This document shows, piece by piece, positions 1-10,987 of a stretch of 64,000 bases of DNA. The stretch's first letter is position 1; each line of letters starts with the position of its first letter. Location: the NCBI RefSeq assembly GCF_958979055.1, contig NC_084893.1:5831071-5895070 (forward strand), in the 5' to 3' direction. This DNA comes from Alnus glutinosa. Taxonomy: Eukaryota > Streptophyta > Magnoliopsida > Fagales > Betulaceae. The position numbers and the translations under genes are program-made. The notes under the pieces were generated by a model that searched no databases, was not told the origin of the DNA, and worked only from the letters and a program-made list of their open reading frames with translations.

Positions 1-43
1 AATTTCTAACCCCTTTTCTTTTTGGCTGTGCTGGAATTTGAAG

Positions 44-172
44 GTACTTGTCGGTGGCAGTAATGCATATCCCATGCTATGGCATCTTTGCTCTGATCAT
101 GAAGCTGAAACATTTTGTGCTGTCAACCAAGTACCCGCAGTCCTATCAGTGCATGACATAAACTGGGCATAG
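44..172 (+). CDS. C-terminal exon of an unrecognised protein (partial)
   Basis: An open frame of 42 codons runs from a plausible 3' splice site (AG at 42-43) to a TAG at 170-172. It begins VLVGGSNAYPMLWHLC and ends VLSVHDINWA. The residue mix (His, Trp, Cys, Asp, little low complexity) looks like real folded protein and differs from the A/T-driven ORFs nearby. The rest of the gene lies left of the window. The GG-S-N-A-Y-P-M-L-W pattern would suit the last blade of a beta-propeller, but that is only a guess and I do not recognise the family. The frame also stays open back to base 2, so the exon could begin earlier. The bases after the stop, to about 350, are probably 3' UTR. Confidence 0.5.
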   Translation, partial: VLVGGSNAYPMLWHLCSDHEAETFCAVNQVPAVLSVHDINWA

Positions 173-1623
173 AAACTTTCTGAAGCAAAAACAGAAGTAT
201 TGATACATGTCTTGAACAAAAATTCATAAAAAAATATACAAAAATGGTCAAACAAGGTAGTCTTAGATTGTTCATGTATCCATTCCAACTGGAATGGCAC
301 AGATGTAATAACAAATAGTTCTTGAGAGAAATTAATTGAGAAATACTTGTTCCTCTGACCCTCTCCTCTATATGCTCTGCAACATTTGCAGTTATTTATT
401 TATTTATTTTAATGTGAGAGATATAAGAATTTCAACCAGTAAAACTGAAAATCATATTGGGAACTGTTGTGATAGTGATATTCCTAGTATAATATCTGAT
501 TTTAGGTGGTAGAAGGAGTAAAGCTATATGCTACACTCTCATCTGTTTCACTGAGTTGATGTGACAATGTCCATCAGTTTTTGGATCAGCCTGTAGTATA
601 TAGCATTACTCATCTTAAAAAAATTAAAAAAAAAAATCCTTTTCAAAATTGTCCTAAGATATATATAAAAAAAAATATATCAAAATAAAAGCATTTATCC
701 AGCTAAGCTTCCGTCTTACCTTTAAATTTGAGCTCACATTTTTTTTCTTCCTCATACTTTGATGAACAAGATATGATACGTTTACAACTTTTGTATAACT
801 TTAACAACTTTTTTTAAGATCAACAATTGGATATTTATGACTCACATATAGGAAAACAGATCCAATTGTTAGTTTGAAAAAAAAAGTAGTTGAAGTTATA
901 CAAGAATTGTGTCAAGAATTGTACAACAATTATTTCTCTACTTTGAACCCATATTTCTTGACCCATCTAAGGGAATTTTAGATTACCGTAATTTTTATTT
1001 TTATTAAATGCATATGGGTTGCAAATTTTAATCTATTTTGGGATGAATGGAATAATATTTTTCAATATTTCAATTCCCTCAAATTAATCAATGATGATGC
1101 TTGCTTAAAAATTAATCAATTCCCTAAAATTGTTCCCATTCAAATTCTCCACCATGTCAATGTTTACTGTAAAATTAAAAAGTGAGATATTGACAACCAT
1201 TGTGGTCCGTCATGAATTGGGGGGGGGGGGGATCCCTTCTCCATTACTGCACTATGATCACGATGTATGCTCCTTGCGTGTGCGCCTCCCTAAAATGAAC
1301 AATTAAAAATGAAAAATGAAAAATAAAAAATGGGGTGTTATATCCTGCCCTCGACTTTTCCTCCCTTCTCTCCATTGTTGCATCTATTACGTTTATTTTA
1401 TTTTTCTAGTTTTATTTTCCTTGTCAATTCTTTTTCTCAGCATAATCTATTTTCCACAGGCAATTTTAAACTGTTACAAAAATATCCCTATAAATTGAAA
1501 AAAAAAAAATAAATTGAAAAAATAAAAGAGGCTGCAAAATTCTTTTTATAATTTTTTGCAACATCCTCCTTCCTTCCATGACTCAAAATGATAAAACATA
1601 CTCCATAAAATAAAAAAATGACT

Positions 1624-1667
<44 letters not shown>

Positions 1668-2469
1668 TTGCCATTTTGTATGCAAGGGAGACATTGCAAC
1701 CCCTACTGTAAAATGGAAGGACATTGCAAAAATTAAAACATTATGACATTTCAAAAATAATGGTAATTAGAAATGGATAAATGTAGCTTCCCCAAAAATA
1801 TTAGAACTGTATTCGAGTTGAGTATTGAATGTTCAAGCTTGACTCATTTAATTTTATTTTGAACACGAGTCGAGCTCAAACTTATCACTGAGTTAGATAT
1901 TCTGTTCAAGCTTTGCTTATTTAATTTTATTTCGAACACAAGTCAAGCTCAATCTTATCACGAGTTGCTCAATTAACTTATTCATTTTTTATATAAAGTA
2001 AATATCATGATTGTTTACATTTTCGTAAATCCATACCAATCATTAATTAATTAAGTATTGTTAAAATTTTATCATTTGAGTTCATTAAATAAATTAACTT
2101 GAATTTTAATAATATAATCTCCAGTTTATATATATGTATATAAATTCATTATGCACAAACACAAATTACGCACGTGCATACACACACATATAATTACACA
2201 TACTCACAAACACTCTTGTACACAGGAATCTATAAAATTAAACTCACAACAATAATTCAAGTTATATCTATCATATTAGGAAGATAATTCTTTTTTACTT
2301 AAGATGCTATTATTACAAAATTAAAATAATACGATTTTTTTTTTTTTTTGTAAAAATGAAGTTATATGAGTTTATACAAGCTTATCCAAGTCGAGCTGAG
2401 TTTATACGAGTATATCTCTTTTAATATTTGAACATATTATTGTCTTCACGATTACTGATACAAAAAAAA

Positions 2470-2508
<39 letters not shown>

Positions 2509-2638
2509 TCCCTTTTCTACAACGGTATACTGCCCAAGCCAGGACTGGGTACTGAATACACTACCCATGGGTACAAAAAATGAAGTATGATATTTTCAGA
2601 TGTAGAAACAAAAATGATACAAATTCAATTATAGGTGA
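173..2638. other. Intergenic region: 3' UTR, simple repeats, transposon relic
   Basis: No gene is visible. The stretch is very AT-rich. It holds a G run near 1220-1230, a (GA)n microsatellite at 1633-1662 and a long A run at about 2461-2503. A decayed repeat relic lies at about 1800-2420 (separate entry). The reading frames here are short and driven by homopolymers. Confidence 0.6.
1800..2420. mobile_element. Degraded relic related to the nested hAT-like element
   Basis: The stretch is rich in gagtcgagctcaaac and cgagctgagtttatacgag type words at both edges, with an AT-rich middle. The same subterminal words occur at both ends of the complete element at 12230-13953. No clear terminal repeats or target duplication remain, so this looks like an old decayed copy. 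The family link rests on word similarity only. Confidence 0.45.
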
Positions 2639-4906
2639 TCACAGAGAAGTGCTTGGCATGGAACCCATTAAGATAACGTTGTCACTGTCTTTATGCTCCC
2701 TTGTCTTTTCCGGTTTTGCCCTTGCAAACAGTCCAGAGAACAATCCGACAGACAAACCAGAGTCAGATCTCTTACCCAACAAGTCCAAAGCTCTACTAAC
2801 CTCACCACTGGCCCTGTAGCTTACACTCTCTTCCACCCTGAGGTGTGCCCCACAAGGGCAGTTTGTGAGCTTTCTGAAGCAAGGCTTATGGAATAACGAT
2901 TCACAAGATGTACACCTTTCAACCTCACCTGCCTGTTGATTATTTTGCAGCTCAGACTATGTTATTATAAGAAAACTACACAGTATTTCCTTTTGAAACA
3001 CATAACTAATCAAACCAAAAGAAGTGAAGAAAGTATGTGATTAATTTGTGGTGTAAAACCATAGCCCACCTGAAAAGGGAAAATGAGAGCAGAAGGGTCA
3101 TTACAAGCTTGTCGAGCACCGCAGGGTACTCCCACATCACAGCATACGAGGCATTGCTCTGTAATATGCTCCGTGATTTTCCTTGAGACGGTTTCCACCA
3201 TCACAGGTAGTCCTGCCATAAGGGTTGATATACATTAGGAATGCATATAGATGTATTTAGAAAAGAAAACACACTAGGTCAATGTTTTATACGCTGAAAA
3301 GATCATCAGCACATGAAACATTTCAAATGATTGAATTCACAAGGATCCTTTTTTTTTTTTTCTTTTTTTTTTTTTGAGGTCAAAGTTATATGTTAAGATG
3401 TGGCAGATTTGATCTTCGGGGAAAAAATCCAGTTTACAGGCTATGACAACAAATGATTATCATCTTCCAAAAGTTCGTATAATGCTGCTCTAACCAAAGG
3501 TGGCAAATTGGTGGAAAAATGCTGACCTCTATAACAAAAATGTAAACCAACTTACTAGAAAAGGTAATTAATTGCACCTTAAATGTTCCATGGACATGGA
3601 AGTCTTTGGTTATGTTTCCACACCATTTAAAAGGAAAAACTGTATGATAATAAGTAGAATCAAAACTGTGGTAGATCATCAAATCAACGAGTTTATATCA
3701 ATATCACATATGGACAGATTGCAAGTGTTGTACAAAAATGCAAAATGAGGGCATGAAATTTTGTGAATTCCCAAGAAAACATGAATTAGCAATAATCTAG
3801 TAATAAGAAGCTAACCTGCAAAGGGCCCTTTGGAAAGATCAATAAGGTCTCTAAGTGCAAAAAAATCATTGCTTTCAAGAAGATATCTTCGAGACCCAAG
3901 TCCTTTGTTGATGGTCCTACGAAATGGACAACGAACATATGGAAGCACGGTTCCTATTTTTTTCCTGACACCCATAACATGAAGCAGGGCCGGAACCTTT
4001 GAGAATAGGAAAGGATTAACCGCACTAACACAAAGCATGGGCTGCAAGATAAAACTCATTATCGACATCTATCAAGGCCTCCGATAAAGTTAACTTGAAA
4101 TTGAAAAATTAAATTGACTTTTAAACGTGAAGTAAAAACTGGCTAAAAAAATTAATCTTGCATGTGCAGTACATCTCTTTTCTACTTCTCACTTTTTCTT
4201 AATCAAGTTGCTGATATGCATGTATATAATCATGATGCTCCTGCCCCAAACATAATTTTTTTTTTTTTTTATAATGACAAGGAACCCCTCCAAGGTAGGG
4301 CATTTCGTGTACCCACCACATTTAGGTAAACCTCGGAGCCATGTAAAGTGCCATCTCCACACGGATCGGATAATATTCCGGCTTCGCTGGGGGGCTAGCC
4401 CGAAGGAATTATTTGCACCCAAGGGGATTTGAACCTTAGACCTCATGGGACTACCACAAAGACCAATGCCCTTACCACTTGAGCCAACCCTTGGGGTTAC
4501 CCCAAAAATAATTAAGTGCATAACATGTCCAAGTTGAGCAAAATAGGACTATAATATATAATTTAAGCCAAAGATAAAAGCTTGTTCTCTATATCCCCTC
4601 ACAAAGCCATTTCAAAAATCCCCTGGAATGAGAGAGGCATCCGAGCTCAACGATTTATAAGCCTAATATTACAAACTCAGAACCCAAAAACAGTAAAACG
4701 ACCCGTCAAACCCTCCCGACAAGAAAGCACCCACAACACCCAAAACCCACGTGAAACCCAAATCCCAAAAAACAGTTGAAGCCCCTGTCAAACACCCAAA
4801 CCTGCCCCGAAAGCAGGGGGAGAGAGAGAGATGAATGACCTTAGACTTATAGCCAGGAAAAGGCAAGATGTTTAGACTAGTCACCAATCACATAAAATAT
4901 TTTTTT

Positions 4907-4953
<47 letters not shown>

Positions 4954-7900
4954 TTTCAATGTCAACTATGAGCTTTTCTGCAATGCTGGAGTAATTTTCT
5001 TTACAAAAATGAGGCCTCAGACTTGGAGATAAGTAACTCTGTTCACATAACTTGGTCCTGCATACATGTGATATATCCTGCTTACCCCAACAACATCGAA
5101 TCTTACTCATTGAATACATGTGATAACTAGGTGTTGCGTACATGTGATATATATTACAAGAAGTATATGTAACAATATTCTTGCTTTTTGCCAAAAAGAA
5201 AAAAGAAAAGGAGCACATAAACAAAACTATAATGTTCTTACTCAGTGAATCCTGATCATTTGTGTGCATTGAGAAGCTATAAATAACAACATTCCAAACC
5301 ATGAGAGTGGGTGCCTGTCTCTGAATTACCTGGTCATGTATGGATTCCAGATACGATTTAGCCAGCTGAGAAACTGGATAGGGAGTAAAATCCCAATGAT
5401 GCAAAACTCTTGCTGGTAAGACTGCAGTCTCATTTGTATGGCACGAAGAGCAATATAATTGAGAAGTGTATTCACAAAGTCGAGGCTTACCCCAACCAAA
5501 TGTCTGTACAAAGTCTCTCATCAGTGTCTTTTCATCATCAAAATGTTTGTGGCATCCAGCACAGGAATAATGTTGAGCTTCTAGCATCTGTTTCATATGT
5601 TTGTATGGCTGGATTTCAACAATAAGTGATATAGTCTGCCCTAAAGTGGAAATGTTTTCTGTATCTGCCCTTCTAGCAAAAGAGGTAGACGGGGGCACCA
5701 GTGTATTTGACATAGGAGAACTGGGAAATGAATCTTGAGGGGACAAAAACCAAATCAATGCAGTTGGGGGACTGGATAAAAACTTGAAATGGAGAATTGA
5801 ACGTAAACACTCTTGAATAAGAACACTTCTCTCTGCAACAACATCAGGAGAAGCATTCCCAAATATCTTTCTGGATTCCTTTTCTACAGCGGACCAGGGA
5901 GAAGGTAGAATCCAGTCTTGGTCAGCAAATGATGTTTTCAACTGACGATATAGAGTAAAAAAATCACGATATCGTCGTTCAACCTCCCATTGGTTGTTGC
6001 CGCTCCACACTCTTATTTCATACACGGTGTGTTCCTTCACTCCAACCAGTCTTTCACTAAAAGAGACATCCCCCTTCTTCTGTCTTGCACCAACCACTTC
6101 AACCCCATCAATTCTCAGTGGGTTCTGAATGAGTGGGGAAGCATCATCTGTACCAGAAGTAGAAGCAGTCGACCCACCATCTCTCAAAGGCAGAGACAGC
6201 TCTGACTGAAACATCCTATTATCCTGAGAGAACCTAGCTTCAGGAGTCTTGCCAGAGTCAAGTAAAACTTCTTCCATGTCATGTACAATCTCATTGTAGA
6301 ATTCATCTATATCAAGATTTTCTGTCTGCAAAATGGAGTGAAAATAAGAAGTATACAACCTGCTTAACAGGTAATGTTGAAGAAACACACACAAGATTCC
6401 TAGATAACCACGAATGGTGGTTGATCAACTATACATTTGCACAAGGTAGTTGACACATCAACTAAGATAAAAGATCACCATATGTAATAATTTTAGCAAG
6501 CCAGAGTGCCAAGCAAGTTGCAACAATATCATACGAGCTACACCTAGGTAATAACTTGAACTTACAAAGCCCAATACAAATGCAAATTTGTTAATGGACA
6601 AACCAGATTCTAGGAACCAGAATGAACAGGAACTATTTGTTTAATTCAGTTCTTTTAAATTCTGGGTTGCAGCATCAACTTTGTGCATTTTGTATCTAAA
6701 GTATTTACGAGTTTCCCATTATCACCCAAAGTGACTCTTTTATAATACATGTAGATATCATTTTTAAGACCTATATCAATATATTCATTGAAGTATCAAT
6801 ATTAAAAAGAAATGAGAATCAAAGTGATTTAGTCTTTCAATTATAAACTAGAAAATTACAATAGGAACATTAGCAATCTACTTATCAAAAAAGAAAAATA
6901 CAATCTAGTTATTTACTTGGCTGCAAACTGCGAAAAAAAAAAAAAAAAAAAAAACATGAGTACAGAGAAACTAATCACTGACCCGAATTGGTGGAGGATG
7001 GTCTTCAAAGAGATCTGTGGAAACAGGAGAATTGTTTGAAATTATCATCACCCTGTTTTCAGAAGCTGACGGGGATGGCATTTTATCATGGTCTTCAAAT
7101 AAGTTGACGTTTATGTTTTCCGGATATACAGGTGAATGGGAACAAAGTTGATTAATTGTCACATCCAAAAGGTCCAACTTCTCTTTTGATTTACCCAAAT
7201 CTTGATTTTCTAAAGCTCGACTGTCATCAATGCCAATAAATTCTTCAGTTGTCATAAACTGATGCTCCCTTTCCATGCCATTCTCCACAATGTTCAATTT
7301 CATCTCCACAGGTATTTTTTCAGCAAGTTGTTCCAGCTCCATTTGAAAGGCATTACTAGCAGAACTTTCTGATTCATCAGCAGCTTGAACTTGATTGTTG
7401 GTAACAGAAGTATCTCTGACATCTTCTTGTTCTGGTTCATGGAAATTTGAAAAACTGGTTGGAATCACGGAAGTACTTTCGGTATATCCAGCCAATTCAT
7501 TGCCACCTTGAACATGATAACTGGCTTCAGGAATGTCTCTCACGTCTTCTATTAGCTCTGCTTCAGCAAAATTTGAAATACTATTTGGGTTCGGAGAATA
7601 GCTATCAAGATCATCACCCAATTCATAATCATCTTGAACTTGTTTCCTAGCCACAGGCATGTCTGTCACAACTTGTCCTTGGTCTATTTGACCAGTACTT
7701 GAAATCCCAATGGAGGTCTCAAAATTTGAATTCAGAATGTCCCCCCCAGTTGCAGGATGCTGTTCTTTCTGATCCTGGAATGCATCCCAGGCCAGAGAAG
7801 CCAGGGTAGTTCCCTCTGTTTCTTGCACAAAGTCATCCCAGTCTTCTGAACCAAATGCCACAGATGAGTTAATAAGCAACGGATTTTCATTCCCCGCTTT

Positions 7901-8818
7901 TGCTTCCTTACCATAATGCATGTTTCTTTGAACATAAAAGCGATCCCTACACTCATCATCCGTACCATAATTATACATCGAATCTTCACCCTCCGAATGC
8001 TCATATCTCGATGACGTCCCATCCTCCTCTTCCCTCTTTGTTTCCCTTCTATCAAACAGCAAATCAGATGGCAAATTCAACCCGTCATAGCAACCACCAT
8101 CCCCTTCACCAACAAACCCAGATGACGAATCTACTCCAACCTCATCCCCATGTTCCTCACCAATGGCCTCTCTACCAGGCAAATTCTCAACACTAACTCG
8201 CAACATTCCTGACTCGCCTTGTTCTCTTGACCCTATAGAACCTTCTTCATCACCTTCACCACATCCACCTGCTTCACCCGAACCATCATCCCACCCTGCA
8301 ACTAATCCCGACACACTCCCAACCTTCAAACCCATCATTTCATTTGACTTATCACGTCCCTCAGTATCATACAACTCGAACCCACTCTTTATCAACCTCC
8401 CTTCTTCCTTTACCCTTTTCCCATCTCGAAATTCAACATTTCTATCACCTAAACACTCGTTACCGCGACCCCAAACCCTCTGGTCCTCTCGATTCCTATC
8501 GAACAACCCTCCCAAACTAAAACCTTCCAAACCACTATCACTCCTCATAGACCCTAAAAACTCAGACTCTAGTTCGCAATCGTTAAACGTCGTGATCGAG
8601 CTACGCACACTCGGCGTGCCCATCGCCGAGTTCGCGCTACAGTAGCGCTCGAACTCGGACTCTCCGCACGACGAGTACTGCGACGGCGATGAGGGCTCGG
8701 GCTCGGGCTCGGCATCGACATCGCCTCCCCCGTCCGATTTGGGTTGCGGGAACGAATCGGGCGGGTCCGGAGATGCGAGTTCGGAGGCGGCCCCACGAGT
8801 ACCCTCCCAACCGATCAT
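2639..8818 (-). CDS. PX domain protein with C-terminal Rubicon-homology zinc domain (At3g48195-like)
   Basis: Five exons on the minus strand: 8818-6983, 6325-5330, 4041-3816, 3212-3070 and 2932-2639. They join in frame to about 1,164 residues. Residues 1-612 are an acidic, Ser/Glu-rich, probably disordered tail. A PX domain spans about 707-807 and keeps the phosphoinositide-binding ERRYRDFF core. From about 855 a cysteine-rich Rubicon-homology (DUF4206) region follows: CAGCH near 867, YCSSCH near 904, then CLVCC, CGARQAC and CPCG in the last two exons, which would bind zinc. Known PX proteins bind PI3P on endosomes, and animal Rubicon-homology domains bind Rab7, so a role in late endosome or vacuole traffic or autophagy is inferred. 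The ATG at 8818 opens MIGWEGTR. The stop is TGA at 2639-2641. Acceptor choice before the last exon (CAACAG then GCAGGTGAG) is set by frame. Intron 2 holds a SINE and a (TA)n tract. Confidence 0.88.
4258..4499 (-). mobile_element. tRNA-derived SINE in intron 2 of the PX gene
   Basis: On the minus strand the element starts at the 4499 side with GGTTGGCTCAAGTGGTAAGG (an A-box-like pol III promoter). About 35 bases later it has GGTTCAAATCCCC (a near-perfect B box), then a tRNA-unrelated body, and it ends in an A tail (T run at 4258-4270 on the plus strand). It is flanked by a 14-bp target duplication with one mismatch, ccccaaacataatt at 4244-4257 and ccccaaaaataatt at 4500-4513. A tRNA-type head, A tail and long target duplication together define a SINE inserted by a LINE machinery. 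It lies in the same orientation as its host gene. Confidence 0.85.
4906..4951. repeat. (TA)n microsatellite in PX gene intron 2
   Basis: An uninterrupted alternating TA tract within the intron between exons 2 and 3. Confidence 0.9.
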
Positions 8819-9429
8819 CGGGGACTCAGAAACTCATACAATATATTTTTATTAAAGAAAATGAATGGAATTTTGAGGTGAAAAGAGAGGGAATCAAACC
8901 TCTGTAGAATGAACCGGCGGCTGCGATTTGATTCAGGCTAGGGATAGTCCTTGCGCTTGGATTGGTAGCAGAGGGTTTTGGTAAATGGTACGGGTTTGAA
9001 TGATTGTTAGCGAGAAAGGAAGAGTTGGAGGAAAATGAACCCAGAGCGAGTGTGCGTGCGTGCGTGCGTGAGACAGGGGCTGACCTTTTGGCGCTGTGGA
9101 CACTGGACAGAGACAAAACAAATTGATTAATTAAAACATTTGCAAATGGGGTTGGTTTGATTACTACGAAAATGTCTTACGTTGTTTTCGTTTGGATAAC
9201 CATTCACTGTATTTTTGCTAACAAATTCTTGATACATGATATGGACATATTTGATCGGGTCGGTCCGATTAGCTAAAAATTTATTTGAACAATTTAAACA
9301 GACAAATGTTGTGAATTTCAATCCTTTTTTTTTTGGATTTTTTTTTTTATAAAAAAAAAAAATAATAAAATAAAATAAAATTATATCCCTAAAACTACTG
9401 TTCATTTGACAATATCCTCTCAAATTTTT
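8819..9429. other. 5' leader of the PX gene and AT-rich upstream DNA
   Basis: The bases 8819 to about 9110 are the likely 5' UTR and core promoter of the minus-strand PX gene; they include a short (TGCG)n run at about 9051-9068. From about 9120 to 9429 the DNA is AT-rich with A and T runs and no supported gene. Confidence 0.45.
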
Positions 9430-10293
9430 AATTGGAATAATGTTATTTCTAAATTATCAAAAATTGTTAATATTCCCCTCAAGGCCAACAAAAAGACAAA
9501 ACTGATCTTATAATTTTTTCAATAGGACAAAAATATTCATATAAATTTAAAAAGAAAACGAAAAAAAAATATGTTCACCCTTGGTTTTTATGTTTTTTTT
9601 TTTTTTAAAAAAAAAAATAGTATTTTATTTTGTTTTATTAATGCTATTTTTGTACTTACAAGAAAAATTAAAGGTATTTTCATCATTGGGATAAATATTG
9701 ACAATTTTTTGTAGTACGGTAGAACATTATCCAAATTAAAAGTTTAGAGGAAACATTGTCAATTGAATGATAATTTGAGGGGATGCGTGAACTTTACTTT
9801 TTCTTTTTCTTTTTTTAATGTTCTCTCTTCTTGCTTTCTACAGTAATAATAACCAAAATAGAATTGGAATAATGTTATTTCTAAATTATCAAAAATTGTT
9901 AATATTCCCCTCAAGGCCAACAAAAAGACAAAACTGATCTTATAATTTTTTCAATAGGACAAAAATATTCATATAAATTTAAAAAGAAAACGAAAAAAAA
10001 ATATGTTCACCCTTGGTTTTTATGTTTTTTTTTTTTTTTTAAAAAAAAATAGTATTTTATTTTGTTTTATTAATGCTATTTTTGTACTTACAAGAAAAAT
10101 TAAAGGTATTTTCATCATTGGGATAAATATTGACAATTTTTTGTAGTACGGTAGAACATTATCCAAATTAAAAGTTTAGAGGAAACATTGTCAATTGAAT
10201 GATAATTTGAGGGGATGCGTGAACTTTACTTTTTCTTTTTCTTTTTTTAATGTTCTCTCTTCTTGCTTTCTACAGTAATAATAACCAAAATAG
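9430..10293. repeat. Tandem direct duplication, 432-bp unit, two copies
   Basis: The unit starts ATTGGAATAATGTTATTTC at 9431 and again at 9863, and ends CTACAGTAATAATAACCAAA in both. The two copies (about 9430-9861 and 9862-10293) look the same base for base apart from the length of T/A runs near 9595 and 10028. Near-identity implies a recent event. Neither copy encodes a protein. Confidence 0.9.
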
Positions 10294-10984
10294 CTATTGA
10301 AAAAGTATAACTCTCTACATTAGCTATTGTTTTTTCTATACTCTCTCCAACAGATTTTCTATTATACTATTTATTTTCTTTAAATATTATTTTTTGTGTA
10401 AAAGAGTGTGAAAGAAAGAGGGAGAGAGAGAGTGTGTGAAAGAAGAAAATGAAGAGAGAGAAAACAATAGAAAAAACTGTTTGTAATGTGAATAGTGAAT
10501 ATGCTCTTCTACCTATTTACTATCCACACTACGATAAAAAATTATATTCTACTAGAAATCTGACTATTATGAGTTATGTATATTCTGTTAGAGATATTCT
10601 AAAATTATATTCTGCCTATTTCTGAAATTTCTAGAGGAGTCTGTAACTAGGCACTGGATCCCTTCAGACCTGGAGAACGTGTGACGCTGGGTCGGGGTTT
10701 GGTGAACCAACAGGTCGCTCCTCTAGTTGAAGTATCGGGCCCCCTTTTTTGTTGCCCAAGTTACACCTTTGCATATTCCATAAGGGAGTTTTGCTCTACT
10801 AAGTAAAAAATAATTATTCAATTCTAACATCTTCTATTCTTAATAATAACTTTTTATTTTTCTTATGAAATACCTATCCTACCTACCAAACGAGGCCTTA
10901 GTAATGTTATCAAACTCATATCACTATCTTAAATATCCCTAAAGGAGTTTTTTTTGGGCATAAGCTGTGGGAAAAGCCCAACAC
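10294..10984. other. Intergenic DNA with an isolated GC-rich patch
   Basis: Mostly AT-rich. A GC-richer patch at about 10625-10750 interrupts it; its edges carry ctagaggag and the inverted ctcctctag. A transposon-like terminus, ccaaacgaggcctta, sits at about 10886-10900 and resembles the end of the Harbinger-like element just downstream. No gene is visible. Confidence 0.4.
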
Positions 10985-10987
10985 TAA

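Noticed and set aside
1633..1662. Short-period repeat considered as a CRISPR-like array
   Set aside because: It is a plain (GA)n microsatellite with no spacers; no direct-repeat/spacer pattern occurs anywhere in the window.
4189..4521. 110-residue minus-strand frame
   Set aside because: It spans the SINE, including its A tail and pol III boxes, so it is not a gene.
8163..8645. 160-residue open frame on the plus strand
   Set aside because: It lies opposite exon 1 of the PX gene; its Ser/Pro richness mirrors the acidic disordered tail coded on the minus strand.
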